64,000 bases of DNA from Aurifilum marmelostoma (GCA_027559495.1 JAMXSV010000016.1:1178001-1242000); one strand, 5' to 3'. Numbered from the stretch's first letter, positions 10,835 to 23,151 are shown. Numbers and translations: made by a program. The notes: generated by a model not told the origin, from the letters alone.

Positions 10835-12753
10835 GTCTCTGGTTGTGTTTGTTGTTTTTTGCGTGGGAGGAAGAATGGTTGATTGCGACAAAATCGCTGG
10901 CTGGGGTTGGTCCTCAGGGAGGAGGGGGAGGAGAGGATGGGTCGGTGTGTTTTCGTGTTGGTCGTCAGAGGATAGGCGAGAGACCAGGTGGGCAGGGCTG
11001 CTGGAGGTCAGTTTCAATTGTCTACCAGAGAGGGCCTCAGCTGGGCTGATGATGTCTGGAGACTAGAGGTTGGGTGGTAGGAGAGGTGGCAGAGGAGGGA
11101 AAGGGACTGACTGTACACGTGAAGACGTGTTTGGATGGGGGGAGGAAGTCAGAAAGGTGGTCAAGAGCAGCTTGTCGAGCACCAAGACAAGGAAGTGAGC
11201 AACAGCAGAAGCAGCAGCAGCCTGACTCCTTCACAGGGCAAGGGGAGGCATGGGCCAGTTCTGGGGGTGATGTGTTGTGCTGTGCATGTGGGTGATGGGT
11301 GTTGTTTGAGGAATGAGGTTGAGCTTGAGGCTGGGGTTGAGATCCAAATACCTTTTGTGGTCCTGAGCTGAGCTGAGTTTGTGGAATTGGGGATGGAGGA
11401 CTGGGGGGCACTGGAGGAGGAAGAAGAAGTCCAGAGTCAAAAGTCGAACAAGGCACCTTGACGCCTGGCTAAGGCCCTGCAGCTGCGCAGAATGGACGAA
11501 TTTGGAGTGGTGAGGCGCAGGGCACAGGGGGGGAGGGGTGCCCATGCACAGGCCATCTACACACGACACTTGCCACCCAGCTAACATCCCGCACGCGATT
11601 GGCCCACCCAGGCCTGTTAACGACATCAGCTTGACCAAGGTATTTCTTCCAGCCCCATTTACTAGGCTGACCACGGCAAAAACCTGGGGGAGCCAGTCTA
11701 CCTGAAAGCAGCTTGCAGGCTTGCAGCCCACACAAGCTTACGTCCAGGTGCAAAAATGAAAGGAGGCTCTCTGCTCTCTTTCCTGCAACCATGTGGAGGC
11801 TGGGTGGACAGCTTGACCTCATACAGGCAGCCTTGAAGGCAGTCAATCAATCAACCCACCAGCAACAAGAACTCGGCAGTTCCTTGCAACCTGCAGGACA
11901 GCAATGCAGCTGCCAGGGTCTTGGCCCATGCACCTGGATAGATCCCTTCCCTTTTCCCCTGGCTAAGCTTCCTGATCTCACCTTACTCCCAGACATAGAC
12001 ATTATGCAAGTATGAAGATTCCAAGGGAGGCATAATCCAAGGTGTTCCTGAATTGAAGAATGAGCAGCTAGCACAGCAGCTACACGGGTAGCTACAGGAC
12101 TAGCTAGGCACTGTCAGGACAGTGTGCTTTCCCAGAGCTGTCTTGTCTTGGAAGGAGAAAGGAGACGGAAGCGTTCTAATGAATCTCTTCTGAGCATCCC
12201 AGAAAACACAGAAGGGGAGCCATGTGCTGGAACGGGAGATCAGTCTGTTCTGAAGGGCGGCGAGGAGAGAGTTACTGATGGCATCATATCATACTTTATC
12301 AACATACTATGGTACTTTATAGGTCTGTACGCTTAGGTACATGCCTGCCATAGCATTCATGGCAGTATGAGCAAGTACTAAGTAGCTTCTATCACGTGGG
12401 GGCTACATACCCTGGTCATTAGCTGAGCTTGGAGGGAGGCCCTCAGGCTGTTAAGGCACCTTGGAAGGCTCCACCCTGGCGGGGCAGCACTATCAGCCTC
12501 TCCTGTCCTGCTTCTAACTTCCAGAATGACATGATATGACATGATCATTGTCGTCCTCGCTCGACCTCCGTCCAATTGCACTACATCACAGCAACCAAGG
12601 AAAGCCTCCCATCAAGAGTGCCTCGTTTCTCTGTCTGACTGGGTGTTACAGCCTGCTTCTATGGAGGCTGACCACCATACACCACCACCTGCAACGCCAG
12701 ATCAGTGAGAGCCAGCAGCAACACAGCTGCTTGCTAATCAACACGTCGTCAAG
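10835..12753. other. Divergent intergenic region
   Basis: Separates the divergent DEF1-type gene (start 10834) from the gene at 12754. The first 500 bp are pyrimidine-rich on the DEF1 strand (probable promoter/5' UTR). Short frames such as 11231-11731 on the minus strand have no family resemblance or coding bias. CT/CAA-rich DNA at 12550-12750 probably forms the leader of the downstream gene. Confidence 0.55.
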
Positions 12754-14074
12754 ATGCTCGGCACAAAGATGTTGCTGAATCCCTTCAATGCCTTTTTTCC
12801 CAGAGTGCATTGTCCTCCCCCTCTGAATAAGCGCGAGTCTCAACGCCTACTCAAGGCCTTGACTGCCTCCTTCCGCAAGAATCTCGACGAGGAGCATGGC
12901 TACTGGCCCCATAACCTCTCGTCAAACCCGCCTTACCCTCCCACCACCACCAAGGTCGATCCAATCTCGGGCAATTCGACCTCCTCATCGACTTCCCAGA
13001 CCAATCACGACCTGCACCGCCGCCCGACCGACCGCCACGTCCGCGCCATCCTCTCCAACCCCCCTCTTTAGCTACGACCCCTCCAAGGCTAATGCTATGC
13101 TGCCCACCGAGCGGGACCCGATGGACGTCTTCGACCAGGCTGTCGCAAAGGGCCTGATGAGTCCACAGCGCGCAACCGGTGCCTTGATTGCAAAGCGTGA
13201 TGCTATCGCCCAGTCGTCCTCCATCTCCGTCAACGAGTCCATGGCTGCCTCCGGTACCGCCCTTCGTGTCCTACAGTGGCTACGCTCGTCTGGCCTGGAG
13301 CGAGATCTGTCCTTCATCAAGTGTCAGGCCCTTGTTAGGAACTTGATACCGTTCATGGTCGGGGAGGGCTTTGAGGAGGTTGCCTGGACCTGGCTGGATC
13401 GTTGGATGCGCGGCCAGGGCCCTGAACTGTCCTCCCAGCAGAACACCGCACTCGCCTCGAACCTTCTCTCTGCCCTGGTAGGAACCAAGATCACCCCTGG
13501 CACCGCGCTGGACAGTGGCTACGCCTCCATCATACGAGCCGGCGACATGTTCCGCGAGAACCAGCTTTTTGAGGGCACTGCTATCGACTCCTGGAGAGCC
13601 CTGTCCATGGGATCCACCGTCTTCGCGTGGCAGCGCTCCCGGCCCTCGGAGGCCCTCTTTGATGCTTTTGCCGCCATGAGTGAGCAGCTGCGGAGGCTGG
13701 CCAAGTCTGTCCAGATCGACAGGGCCCATCTCGACCTCCACCATCCCACCCATCCTGACGCTACGCTTGCCGTCAGCTATCTCAAGTCACCCATGCTCGA
13801 GCGCTTAAGGGATCGTCTGGAACAAGAAGGCCTGGCGGCAAGCCAAGAGGTGCCGGCTGATACTGCCGGGTCCCTCTCGTCCAAAGCCATAGCAAAGAGG
13901 GTCATCTTCATGGCCACGGACGCTGCTCAACATCTGACGCGGATCGGGCAGGAAGCGGAGGCTGAACTGGTGGGCAACCTAGTGGTGGAGAAATTTGGGA
14001 CCTTTTTGCGACGAGACTTGGGGGATGCTGGGCCTGACCTCCGCATCTTTCAACTTGTTCCTTCTACCGGGTGA
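12754..14074 (+). CDS. Conserved fungal protein of unknown function, frame broken at a C run
   Basis: The frame opening at the ATG at 12754 (MLGTKMLLNPFNAFFP) runs to a TAG at 13069. The downstream frame, one base off, carries on without a break to the stop ending at 14074. Across the C6 run at 13059-13064 the sequence reads ILSNPLFSYDPSKANAML if one C is absent, so one reading disagrees by a single base. The joined product would be about 439 aa. The N terminus has basic residues and hydrophobics compatible with a mitochondrial presequence; the body is helical and rich in Ala/Leu (LRVLQWLRSSGLERD, LIPFMVGEGFEEVAWTWLDRW), faintly like helical-repeat proteins. No function assigned. A splice alternative (weak donor GTCAAA at 12921 to 13071) keeps the frame but deletes about 50 residues and is less likely. 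Either a sequencing error or a true frameshift. Confidence 0.7.
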
Positions 14075-15778
14075 ACAGCATGGTTTGGACCTTGATTCTA
14101 TCATGTGGAATCATCTAGCTTGCGAGCCGCGCGCTGTGAAGGGTCATTGCGCGCAAGCTGCCGCCGAGAGATTGGATCGCAAGTTACTTCAGGCCACGCC
14201 ACGAGGATAACGACCCGAGTCCGCTGGTCTTGGCTCATATGCGTTACTCATATGTTTGGCAAGATCCGCCACAAGAGGCGCGTCGAACACACTGGTATTA
14301 CGAGGACCAGAGGAGTACAACAACACTTCGCGATAAGTTACTTGCAGCTGTCCCATATGGGCATCAAGCAGGTCAACATCGCCGGCGGATACTCCCCTCA
14401 TCCTTTGATGGGCTACAGCGACAGCTGCTGAAAGTTTTTCCATCGCTGAAGAGAGGAAAGTGCAACACGGAAGAGGATGCTTGTGCGCATTCTTCGGTAG
14501 TTGGAAAAGACTGCTACTTTCTTTCTGGCCAATCCCAAGTCTCTATGACAATTGAATGCCGTCGCCGGGAGGAGTTGCGGAGTTGGACTAGCATTGCTGT
14601 GTTCAGGCAGTAGCCTTGAGAACAAACAGGACCAATTGGTGTCTTGTTATATTGCGGTTGGAACGACAACGACAGCGTGTCAATACGACAAACACTTTCA
14701 TATGGCAGATTCGGTCATTCTCGAGAGTCACCATTGGCGGGCAGTATCGAGGACTGTCTCGCCCAGTGATAGATATAGCCTATATCAAACATCGTACCTT
14801 CAAAAATCACACGACTCTAGCGCTCAGTGACTGAAGTCAACTGTTGTTGTCGACTGATTATTTTTTTTCTCTTCGATAAGTAGCTATGAAGACTATAGCT
14901 GGCGTATTATGTTTGGTTTTTTTTCTTCCTCCAAACAGTTCTACGGGTCAAGCAGGATCGGATCATGGATCGGGCGCCGCGGACACGGCTTGTCAGATGA
15001 TGATAATCCGATCCGGACAGGGAAACTGCTTGACAGGCTCGAAGTGGAAGGTCCATCATCAGCCAACTTGCACAGTATTACTCACATGAATTATGATTTT
15101 CATCTTGTGTTGGTAGCTAGTATAGCAGTAAGACTGTTCCTCCAGGGGGGCTTGGTAAGTAGCCGTCTACCCGTCCATCCTCTGTCACAGGCATTATTGC
15201 CTTAGCAGCGCTCCCCGCGGAAACCTTTGCGACCCGAACCGAGGCAAAATAATACGCTGGCAACTGCAGCGCAATGCACTCAGCGCCCACTCACTCACTG
15301 CAGGGGCAAGCAGGCATTGAGAACACAAGCAAACCAAACAGCTGAAAGTGACGAGACACATCCGCGCGTGCGCACGCACACACACACACACACACACATC
15401 CACCCTGACTTGGCTGAGTTCCTGCATATTGTCAGCCCATGTCAGGTCATCTTCCTGGCACGAAGGAGTAACCAGACAAGATATCCGATGCAAGCTTTGT
15501 AGCAGACGGGGACGGGAAACGCGGGCTTGTACAGATACTGATGTCTCCTGATCTGTTTCCTTCGGTGAATTAAGGAAGGAATAGACAAGTTGATAGCTCC
15601 TTCTCTTTTTTTAATCTTCCTATTCCTCACTTCCTCGAACCTTCCTTCCCCTTCTCCATAACCTCCACCCGCACCTTCTCCACAACCTTCATCCCCGCTT
15701 TGTTAAGCTCCATCACCAAGGACAACAAGAACACGCTCTCTCTGAAAGGACAAGAAATCCAGAGTGCAGAGCAGGACC
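14075..15778. other. Intergenic region with a CA microsatellite
   Basis: No coding exon recognised. Contains an (AC/CA) repeat at 15377-15398, and a CT-rich, T-run-containing stretch (15580-15720) just ahead of the FAD dehydrogenase start, consistent with a fungal promoter/leader. Confidence 0.55.
15377..15398. repeat. (CA)11 microsatellite
   Basis: Eleven uninterrupted CA units in intergenic DNA, preceded by alternating CGCACG (potential Z-DNA-type purine/pyrimidine alternation). Confidence 0.9.
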
Positions 15779-17602
15779 ATGGCACAAGGCGAGGAGCAGA
15801 GGAAACCAGTCCTGGTGGTAGGCGGCGGCCTTGCTGGCCTCGTTGCCGCCTTCGAGCTCAGCAGGAACAACATCCCCGTCGTCATCATCGATCAGGAGAA
15901 TGCCAGCAACCTGGGAGGCCAGGCCTTCTGGTCGCTGGGCGGGATCTTCTGCGTGGACTCTACCGAACAGCGGCGCATGGGCATCAAGGACTCGCGCGAA
16001 CTCGCCATGCGGGACTGGTTCTCCTCGGCAGCCTTTGACCGGGAGAGGGAGGACTACTGGCCGAGGAAGTGGGCCGAGGCGTTTGTCAACTTTGCCACCG
16101 ACGACATGGAGAAGTATCTCAAGGCGAGGGGCATGGGCTTCCTGTTCAATGTGGGTTGGGCCGAGAGGGGCGCCGGTCGGGCAGACGGCCACGGGAACTC
16201 TGTCCCGAGGTTCCACATCACCTGGGGCGTCGGGCCCGAGATTGTGCGCGTCTTTGCGGATCCCGTCAAGGCCAAGGAGAAGGACGGCATCGTGGAGTTC
16301 AAGTTCAGGCATATGGTCGACAAGCTGCTGGTCGACGAGACCACGGGCCGGGCTGTGGGCGTCAAGGGCCGTATCCTACAGCCCGACGACTCCCCTCGGG
16401 GCGTAAAGACGAACAGGGACGTTGCGGGCGATTTTGAGATCTACGGCTCTGCTGTTCTCGTCTCGTCAGGTGGGATCGGCGGGAACGTCGAGGCGGTCAA
16501 GGCGGCGTGGCCCAAGGACCGACTCGGGCCCAAGGTGCCAGAAAACTTTGTCCTGGGCGTGCCGGCACATGTCGACGGGCGCATGATCAACATCACAGAA
16601 CAGGCTGGTGCCAGCGTGGTAAATAAGGATCGAATGTGGCAGTATGTTCACCCTTTCACCCCCCTCATCTAGCGACCCAACTGTCGTTTTCAACATGATT
16701 TGATCGGCTGACCTTTTGACTTTTCTTACCTCCCTCCTTTCAGCTATACAGAGGGGCTCGCCAATTGGAACCCCATCTGGCCTGATCACGGCATCCGTGT
16801 CCTGCCCGCACCCTCATCACTCTGGCTGGACGCCAATGGCAAGAGGCTGCCGCCTTTCCTCTACCCCGGAGCAGACACCCTGGCCACGCTCAAGTACATA
16901 TGCAGCACTGGCTACGATTACACCTGGTTCATACTGGACCAGACCATCATCGCGCGCGAGTTTGCCCTCTCCGGGTCGGAGCAGAACCCTGACCTCGCGA
17001 GCAAGAGCTACCTCCAGCTCCTTCTGCAGCGCGTCCTGGGCAAGAAGGGCACCGTGCCCGTGCAAAAGTTTCAGGAGCACGGGGCTGATTTTGTGGTCAA
17101 GGACAATCTGGAGGACCTGGTAGCCGGCATGAACCTGCTGGCCAAGGAACGCGGCGGACCCCAACTCGACTACGCTGCGGTGAAGGAGGTTGTCGACACC
17201 CGCGACGGGCAGTTTGACAATTCCTACTCCAAGGACGCGCAGGCCATGCTCATTCATAACGGGCGCAACTACTGGCCCGACAAGATCAGCCGCGTCGCGC
17301 CGCCCCATCGCCTGCTCGACCCCAAGCACGGGCCCCTCATCGCGGTGCGCATGAACCTGGTCACGCGCAAAACCCTGGGAGGGCTCGAGACGAACCTGGA
17401 GAGCAACGTCATGAAACCTACGGGAGAGCCCTTCCCGGGGCTGTACGCTGCTGGCGAGGCGGCAGGCTTCGGAGGAGGGGGCGTCCACGGGTATAACTCG
17501 CTCGAGGGCACCTTCCTGGGAGGATGTGTGTTCTCAGGCAGAGCTGCTGGTCTTGCCATCACGAAAGAGCTAACGGGCAAGGTAGCTAACACGAAACTCT
17601 GA
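15779..17602 (+). CDS. FAD-binding dehydrogenase, COG3573/KsdD-like
   Basis: Exons 15779-16641 and 16744-17602 around a 102-nt intron (GTATGT...TTTCAG); 573 aa. The dinucleotide-binding motif GGGLAG sits at residues 15-20, followed by an acidic residue at the end of strand 2 (VVIIDQE). Then NLGGQAFWSLGG, the flavoprotein motif SSGGIGGN, and a C-terminal FAD-binding block PGLYAAGEAAGFGGGGVHGYNSLEGTFLGGC (read in two parts). This layout matches the FAD-dependent oxidoreductases related to fumarate reductase and 3-ketosteroid dehydrogenase, and in particular the bacterial FAD-binding dehydrogenase group COG3573. The substrate is unknown. No signal peptide or organelle target is obvious, so cytosolic by default. 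I chose the ATG at 15779 because the sequence upstream lacks an in-frame ATG and the beta-alpha-beta fold begins ten residues later. Its close resemblance to bacterial proteins hints at an old transfer, which I infer and have not tested. Confidence 0.9.
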
Positions 17603-17967
17603 TGAATCAATGACAAGGAGGGGTGGGGGAGTTTGGTATGAGAGCATGTACTTGGTTTTGCTTATCGGCGTTCTCTCAAGTCGAATTATATTAATCAAAT
17701 TTGTGTTCAGGGTATCTAAAAAGATGCGACAAGATATGAGGGAAAATACACAAAGACAGAAAAAGAAGAAAAAAAAGAGGAAGAAAAAAAAAAAAAAAAC
17801 TGCTTTACGTAGGACAACAGAATGCCCCAAAAGATCGTATCATGATAACAACATTAACGAGCTCGTATACTTTTTTGTTTGCCTTTTGAATCGTTTGCCC
17901 CCCCCCCCCTTGTTGCCTATTAAAAAAAAACTCCTGATCATCCGTCGTCATAAGAGAACCTGTTTGT
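17603..17967. other. Convergent 3' intergenic region with homopolymers
   Basis: Lies between the 3' ends of the FAD dehydrogenase gene and the kelch gene. Purine-rich A/G tract at about 17755-17800 and a C12 run at 17898-17909. Probably 3' UTR DNA. Confidence 0.6.
17898..17909. repeat. C12 homopolymer
   Basis: Twelve consecutive C residues in a convergent 3' region. Simple repeat; the length could be unreliable. Confidence 0.85.
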
Positions 17968-20922
17968 TCAGTAACCTTCATTATCCTCCAGACCATTGAC
18001 CACCCTCAGAGCCCTCCTGGGGCCGAGAATGACAGAGAAGAAACTCGGCTCCCTGCCCTCCAGCAGGCCCTCGGTCGAGCTTGTGGTGCTGCCGCCACTC
18101 CCACTTCCCGCCCTCGGCCTCCCGCCTGCGCTCACCTCACCAGGGCTTGAGCCGCTGGCCTCGCCCCCAGATCCGTACGACCCGCCGCCCAGGTGATCCT
18201 CGCCCGATGCCCTCCAAGGGCTCGGTCGAGACCCGGTGCTCGTCGGCGTCGCCTTGCTGATGGTCGTCGTCGGGTCCAGGAGGTTATTGTTGTTGTTGAT
18301 GTTGTTCCTGCCGACCCAGCCAAACGACTCGCCTCCGGCGCTGGACGAGCCGCTCTCGTCGCGTTTCTGCCCAGCAGCATCTGCCCACGCCTGCTTCTCG
18401 CTCATTTCCTGCACGCGGCGGGAAGGACCGCTGCCGGTTCTCCGACCAAACGCAAGCATGCGGCCGAAGCTGCCGTGGCTAGCGGATCGGGCAGGGAAGC
18501 GGTTGGTGACGGCGAGATGGGTCTTGTAGGCGCGGACCTGCCGCCTGTACAGCCATGCGCAGTAGCCCAGGTAGCCTGCCGACACACCTGCGAGGCACGC
18601 GATGACAACGGCGGCGATGAGACCGCCGCTTATGCCGCCGCTACCTGTGCCACTCGCGGCGGCGCCGGGCTGGGAGGACGAGGTAATGGTGGCTGTAGAT
18701 CCTGAGGCGGTGATGGTATAGACGGGTGGCTTCCCCGTGGCAAAGGGACCTCCAGTGGCGCTGGCGGCGGGCGTAGTCACGGTGGCTGACCCGGACGGGT
18801 TGCCGCCGATGACGCTGATGACCTCGTCGGGGACGGTGTATCCATAGCTGTCCGCCAGCACGGTGTTTCCCGGGTCCAGATCGTCAGAGGAGCTGAGCGC
18901 GGTGAAGGACGAGGCCCACTCCAGCGACGAGGCGTTGAAGACGTAGATGCCTGGGCTGTCGCAAGTCGTCACAGTTGTGTTGAAGCCGCCCACGACCACC
19001 ATCTGCCCGTCACGGAGGTTACAGGTGTGACCTGCGCGCGCAAAGGGGATCGAGGAGCCCGAGTGGGCAATAGGGCCGATCCAAGTGAAGGAGGGAATGG
19101 TCAGGATGTACATGTCGTCGTATTGGATTTGGCCGCCCTGATGTCATGCTCGTTAGAAGATTTTGGTCCTCATTTCCTCATTCTTCACCATCGTTGCAAC
19201 CCTGACCAAAGTGAGAATGTCAGAGGGGAAAACTCACTTGAGGCAGCAGGTCCTGACCACCAAACAAGTAGATCTGAAAACTGCTCGCATCTGGCGCACT
19301 GGCAACCACGGTACAAGGATTGACCCGGACACCTGGCGCAGTCCCCGTCGACTGCTGATGGTACCACTGCGAGCTGGCAATATCGTACACATCCAGCGTG
19401 GACATGTCGTTTGTGAACTCATCAGCCGTGCCGCCTGCCAGACCGATCAGCACGCCCGAGGTGCCCCAGCCAGGTACAAAGACAAGCGCGCCATCTGCAC
19501 GCTCACCAAACCCAGTGCTGGTCTGCAGGCCACCCTGCGTGATGTTCCGGTAGACGCCCTCGGCAGGGGCGCCTGTTCCCGACAGCGAGGGCACGGCATC
19601 GTTGGTGTAGCCCGGGTGAGTGAACTCAAGCAAGCTCTTGAGATAGACACGGGCGATCTGGTTGCTCCAGCCGGGCGTGGTGGAGTCGTCGAGGTGGCCG
19701 CCGAAATACCAGCTGAGGCCCAGCTCTGGAACGCTCACGCCGGCGCCCTCTGCTGCCCGCTGCAGGGCCACGCCGCCGGCTGCAGAATCGTTGCCGGCCG
19801 ATGTCGTCAGGTCGGTGTACTCGGTCCACGTGCCGGAGCTTATGGCGTACTTCCAGGTGCTCACTGCGGCTGGCTCGACGTAGGGGTTATCGGCAAACTC
19901 GCCTCCGTAGAGGTACAAATTGTTGTAGTCGTTCCACAGGTAGCCCAGAGAGACGGCTGGGGGCCCGCTGGGCTGGGCGAGGCCGGTCAGGGCGGGCGAG
20001 CTCGCGTCCCAGGACGAGGTAAGGTCCAGAGTCAGGAAGTCGTTGTTCCATGTGTCGTTCACCTGGCCCTCCGTCGTCTTGGCCTCGCCTCCATAGATGT
20101 ACAAGGTGCCATTCAGCAGGGCAGCTGGGAGCAGGAGATGGTTTACTTAGTCAGGATGCCATATGACATACATTCCACAGAGTTGAACTTACTTTGTTGA
20201 GCCCACCTGGCACACACGTCCGTCGGGCTGTTTGCCCTGATGGAGATGGGACCAGCGTCCACAACACCGGCGGGATCGTGGTTGCTCCGACCGACCAGCG
20301 GAGCCACGAGGGCAACGGCAAGTGCCAGCATGGTCATAGTGGGCAGGCCTTGGATGGGAGATGGTGGTGCACTCGAGCCGCCTGTTCTCACACGAGGTCT
20401 CCTCCCGGTCGCGAGCTTGGCGTACCAGGGCGTCTTGTTTGTAGGCGACTGTGGTGTCGTCGTCGTTGCCGAGAAGGATGCTTCGGATGGGGACGACTGC
20501 TGTTGTTGCTGCTGGTCGTCGTCGTCGTCGTGGACGTGACCTATCACCCCCTCGTCATCGTCCCGATGGCCGCCATTTTCAGCTTCATCGTTTCCTCCCT
20601 CGCCGTGTGCGCGAGGAGCTGTGGAACCTTTCTCAGCAGATCTCGTATCCAATGGCGGCAGTCGATTGGCGGGCTCCCTCTTCGCCTCCTGCATAGCCTC
20701 CTGCTCCTCGTCAATGAGAGCGGTGGCGTATTCGTCTTCTGGGGCCAGGCCCACTTCCTTGAAGACGGACCTCCGGTTCTTCTTGAGGTTGGTGGTAGGC
20801 ATAGGTGGCGAACTGGTAGATTCACGCAGACGGTCTTGTGTGTACTGGTGGTGGAATCCTGGCCGACGAGTGTCGACAACGACGGTATGCGAGAAATAGT
20901 GAGATTGTTCGTCAGAGGACAT
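17968..20922 (-). CDS. Kelch-repeat membrane protein with two membrane segments
   Basis: Exons 20922-20193, 20124-19238 and 19137-17968; 928 aa. Introns are 68 and 100 nt and all phases agree. Residues 1-190 are hydrophilic, with an acidic/poly-Gln patch (about 130-145). A single hydrophobic segment at about 195-211 is probably a signal anchor. After it comes a kelch beta-propeller (about 240-650) with repeats marked by LYIYGGE, LYLYGGEF, SWYFGGHL, IYLFGGQD and MVVVGGFN, and several N-glycosylation sequons. A Ser/Thr/Gly-rich stalk leads to a second membrane helix at about 710-732 (GLIAAVVIACLAGVSAGY), then a basic stop-transfer (YRRQ) and a Ser/Gly/Asn-rich tail of about 190 residues. The propeller is presumably extracytoplasmic and both tails cytosolic. 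The family occurs in ascomycetes without a defined role; cell-surface sensing or wall attachment would be a guess. Confidence 0.88.
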
Positions 20923-22378
20923 GATGGGAAAAGGAAGAGGATAATAAAAGAGGACCCTTGGAGCTAGCAAGAGGGGATATGTAATGAATCCGTTTTAGTT
21001 GTGGTATAATTATACAGCATATAGTATGTGATTATGTATCAGTGTGAACCATGACAGAACCGCCCAAGTCATTCTAGGGGCCAACGAGCCGGAGAGAACT
21101 GCTGCTCAACGGTGTTATTGCCACCACGCAACAAGAGCCCTGCAGGGGGGCAACATCCAGACGAGGAAAAAAAGGAGCATACTTGTGCCTGTTAGGGTGT
21201 GGGATGAGCAGCGAGCGTTGCATCGATTCGATTGATCGAGACAGGGTTTCTGGAGGGGGGATGAGGTCATACAGCAAAAGGGAGAGACAGCTCCTGGGGG
21301 ACAAGAGATGGTTTCCGAGTATTCCACACATGGGACACACGCACAAACACAACCACCGTCTCTTCCTAACCTTGGCGGGTCCTGCCCTAGCCTTGATGTC
21401 GATCTGTTTGGTACGCACATCATCAATCAGCCCCATATCGTGCACGGCGTGGAGGGGGCCTTCTAGATAACCTCTTTCGAGAATCCAGGGACGAAGACCC
21501 TGCAGTGTCGATGCAAGTCCTGTCATGGCCGTCCTTCTGTTTTGGTCCCTCTCCGTCTTTTTTTCTTTCTTTTCTGATCCCCTCCGTCACACCTTCACTT
21601 CTTCTGAAGGTGGGCTCTGTGGCCTTGTCCAGTCGGACGAAGCAGGCCGCGGACAAGCAGAGAAAATTGGTGCCGCGATTAAGTTACCGTTTTGAGCAGC
21701 GCCCGAGCGATCAGACATACCTCCGAGGTCAAACAAATACTAGGTAATACCAACGGCCTAGATACTGTGCAGCAACAAAAAAGAAACCCACAGAAAGGAC
21801 GGGCGAGAGCCGTGTGTGTGTGAGTGGGTGGACAGCGCTATCACCCCAGACCACCCATGGCAGTATACTGTGGTGAGTTCTCGACCAGACTGACATCATA
21901 TTTGCTGACTTGATTGACCGGGGGGGGGGTTGGTTGCGCGGGGAAGATCAGAGGTGCAGAGAGGCAGGTTGACAGGCGGGAAAGGAAGTCGGATGGTGGA
22001 GAAGCCGCCCAGGGGTTCGACGAGCGTGGGTGCGTGGACGGCCGAATGGATAATTATGGGCAGTGATTGGCATCTTGACCCTACAACGCATTGGTTAACG
22101 TGGTTTGGTGTGCGTGTTTAGTATGGTGGTGGGCCGGGGACGGGAGATGGTTGCTTGCTCAGGCTGGGCAAGCGGCACTGCAGATGCTGATGATGATGAT
22201 GATAAATGATGATGTTGGCGGGCTGGGTCCTTACCTACGATATAAGCTACACACGCTCATTCGACAACCATAAAACCTTGATGCAGTCCTTGTTTCTGAG
22301 CCATGGCGACAAATCAGGTTTTTGGTCCTCTCCTGTGGTACGCCCTGAACCAGTGCTGGGCGCTAAAAGTTGAGCCGA

Positions 22379-22750
22379 TTATGGATCGACCGATGTTGTC
22401 TGCCACGAGCCGCCTGTCAGTCTGGCACTCCCTTTTCCCATCTCTTTCTTTTCTTTGGGTCTTCTTGAGTTGTCTGGCTTGGCGAGCTCCTCTGGTCTGG
22501 GCCCTTTGTTGGTTGTGGCATGCAACAAGAAGCCATATATGTTTAGGGGCAAGCGCCAGCTGAGGAACGCACTCACCCGTTTTCCCAGTTGCCTGTTCTT
22601 GACGTCGTTCAGGCGCACAGCCACCGATGAGGCAATTGCGGCGTAGGCGGGTGTGGCTGGACCCCAACCGCCGTACCCAACCCTGATCAGGTAACGCGCC
22701 AGACCCTCACCGTAAGTACATGGTGGTACACAGGAGATTGCACCTTCCAT
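22379..22750 (-). CDS. Possible small protein of unknown function
   Basis: Low-confidence call. An ATG at 22750 opens a frame reading MEGAISCVPPCTYGEG and then a Gly/Ala-rich, mildly amphipathic segment (YLIRVGYGGWGPATPAYAA) and VRLNDVKNRQLGKR. Immediately after that lies a consensus donor GTGAGT (first base 22576), so the true product may be spliced rather than run to the stop at 22379. A CAG acceptor followed by open sequence exists near 22403. The segment has good third-position bias compared with its surroundings, but I know no family for it. It could be the 5' exon of a short mitochondrial or membrane protein, or chance. Confidence 0.3.
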   Translation of the reverse strand: MEGAISCVPPCTYGEGLARYLIRVGYGGWGPATPAYAAIASSVAVRLNDVKNRQLGKRVSAFLSWRLPLNIYGFLLHATTNKGPRPEELAKPDNSRRPKEKKEMGKGSARLTGGSWQTTSVDP

Positions 22751-23151
22751 ACTACAACCACAGGACGTATATAGAAACACAATAGGTAACACCTACTCAA
22801 GTAATGATATCTGCACCTGCCTTCTCAGTAGTAGACCCTAGGCGCAGTGTGTCCTAGCGGGAGGGCAAGAGCACAGATGGCTGGCACGCCATACGTGAGA
22901 GGTCATGCAAACCTATCCTGTCGCTAAACCATCTGTTACTCCCACACGTTCTGAGCTTGACTTCTCTCGGACACTTTTCAACCTCACCTCGACCCACTGG
23001 CCGTGATGCTCTCAGGAAGAACATAACACGGACTGCCGACAGCAATGCGCATGCTGCCAATCGTCCTGACTGATAGAGAATGCCTCGATGACCACTACCT
23101 CTACGACACTTACACACCAGGACCTGCTTCAACATCAAGACTTATTCGGGT

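Noticed and set aside
19163..20200. 345-codon open frame on the plus strand
   Set aside because: Antisense to kelch exon 2, whose repeats, splice sites and phases are consistent. No motif of its own.
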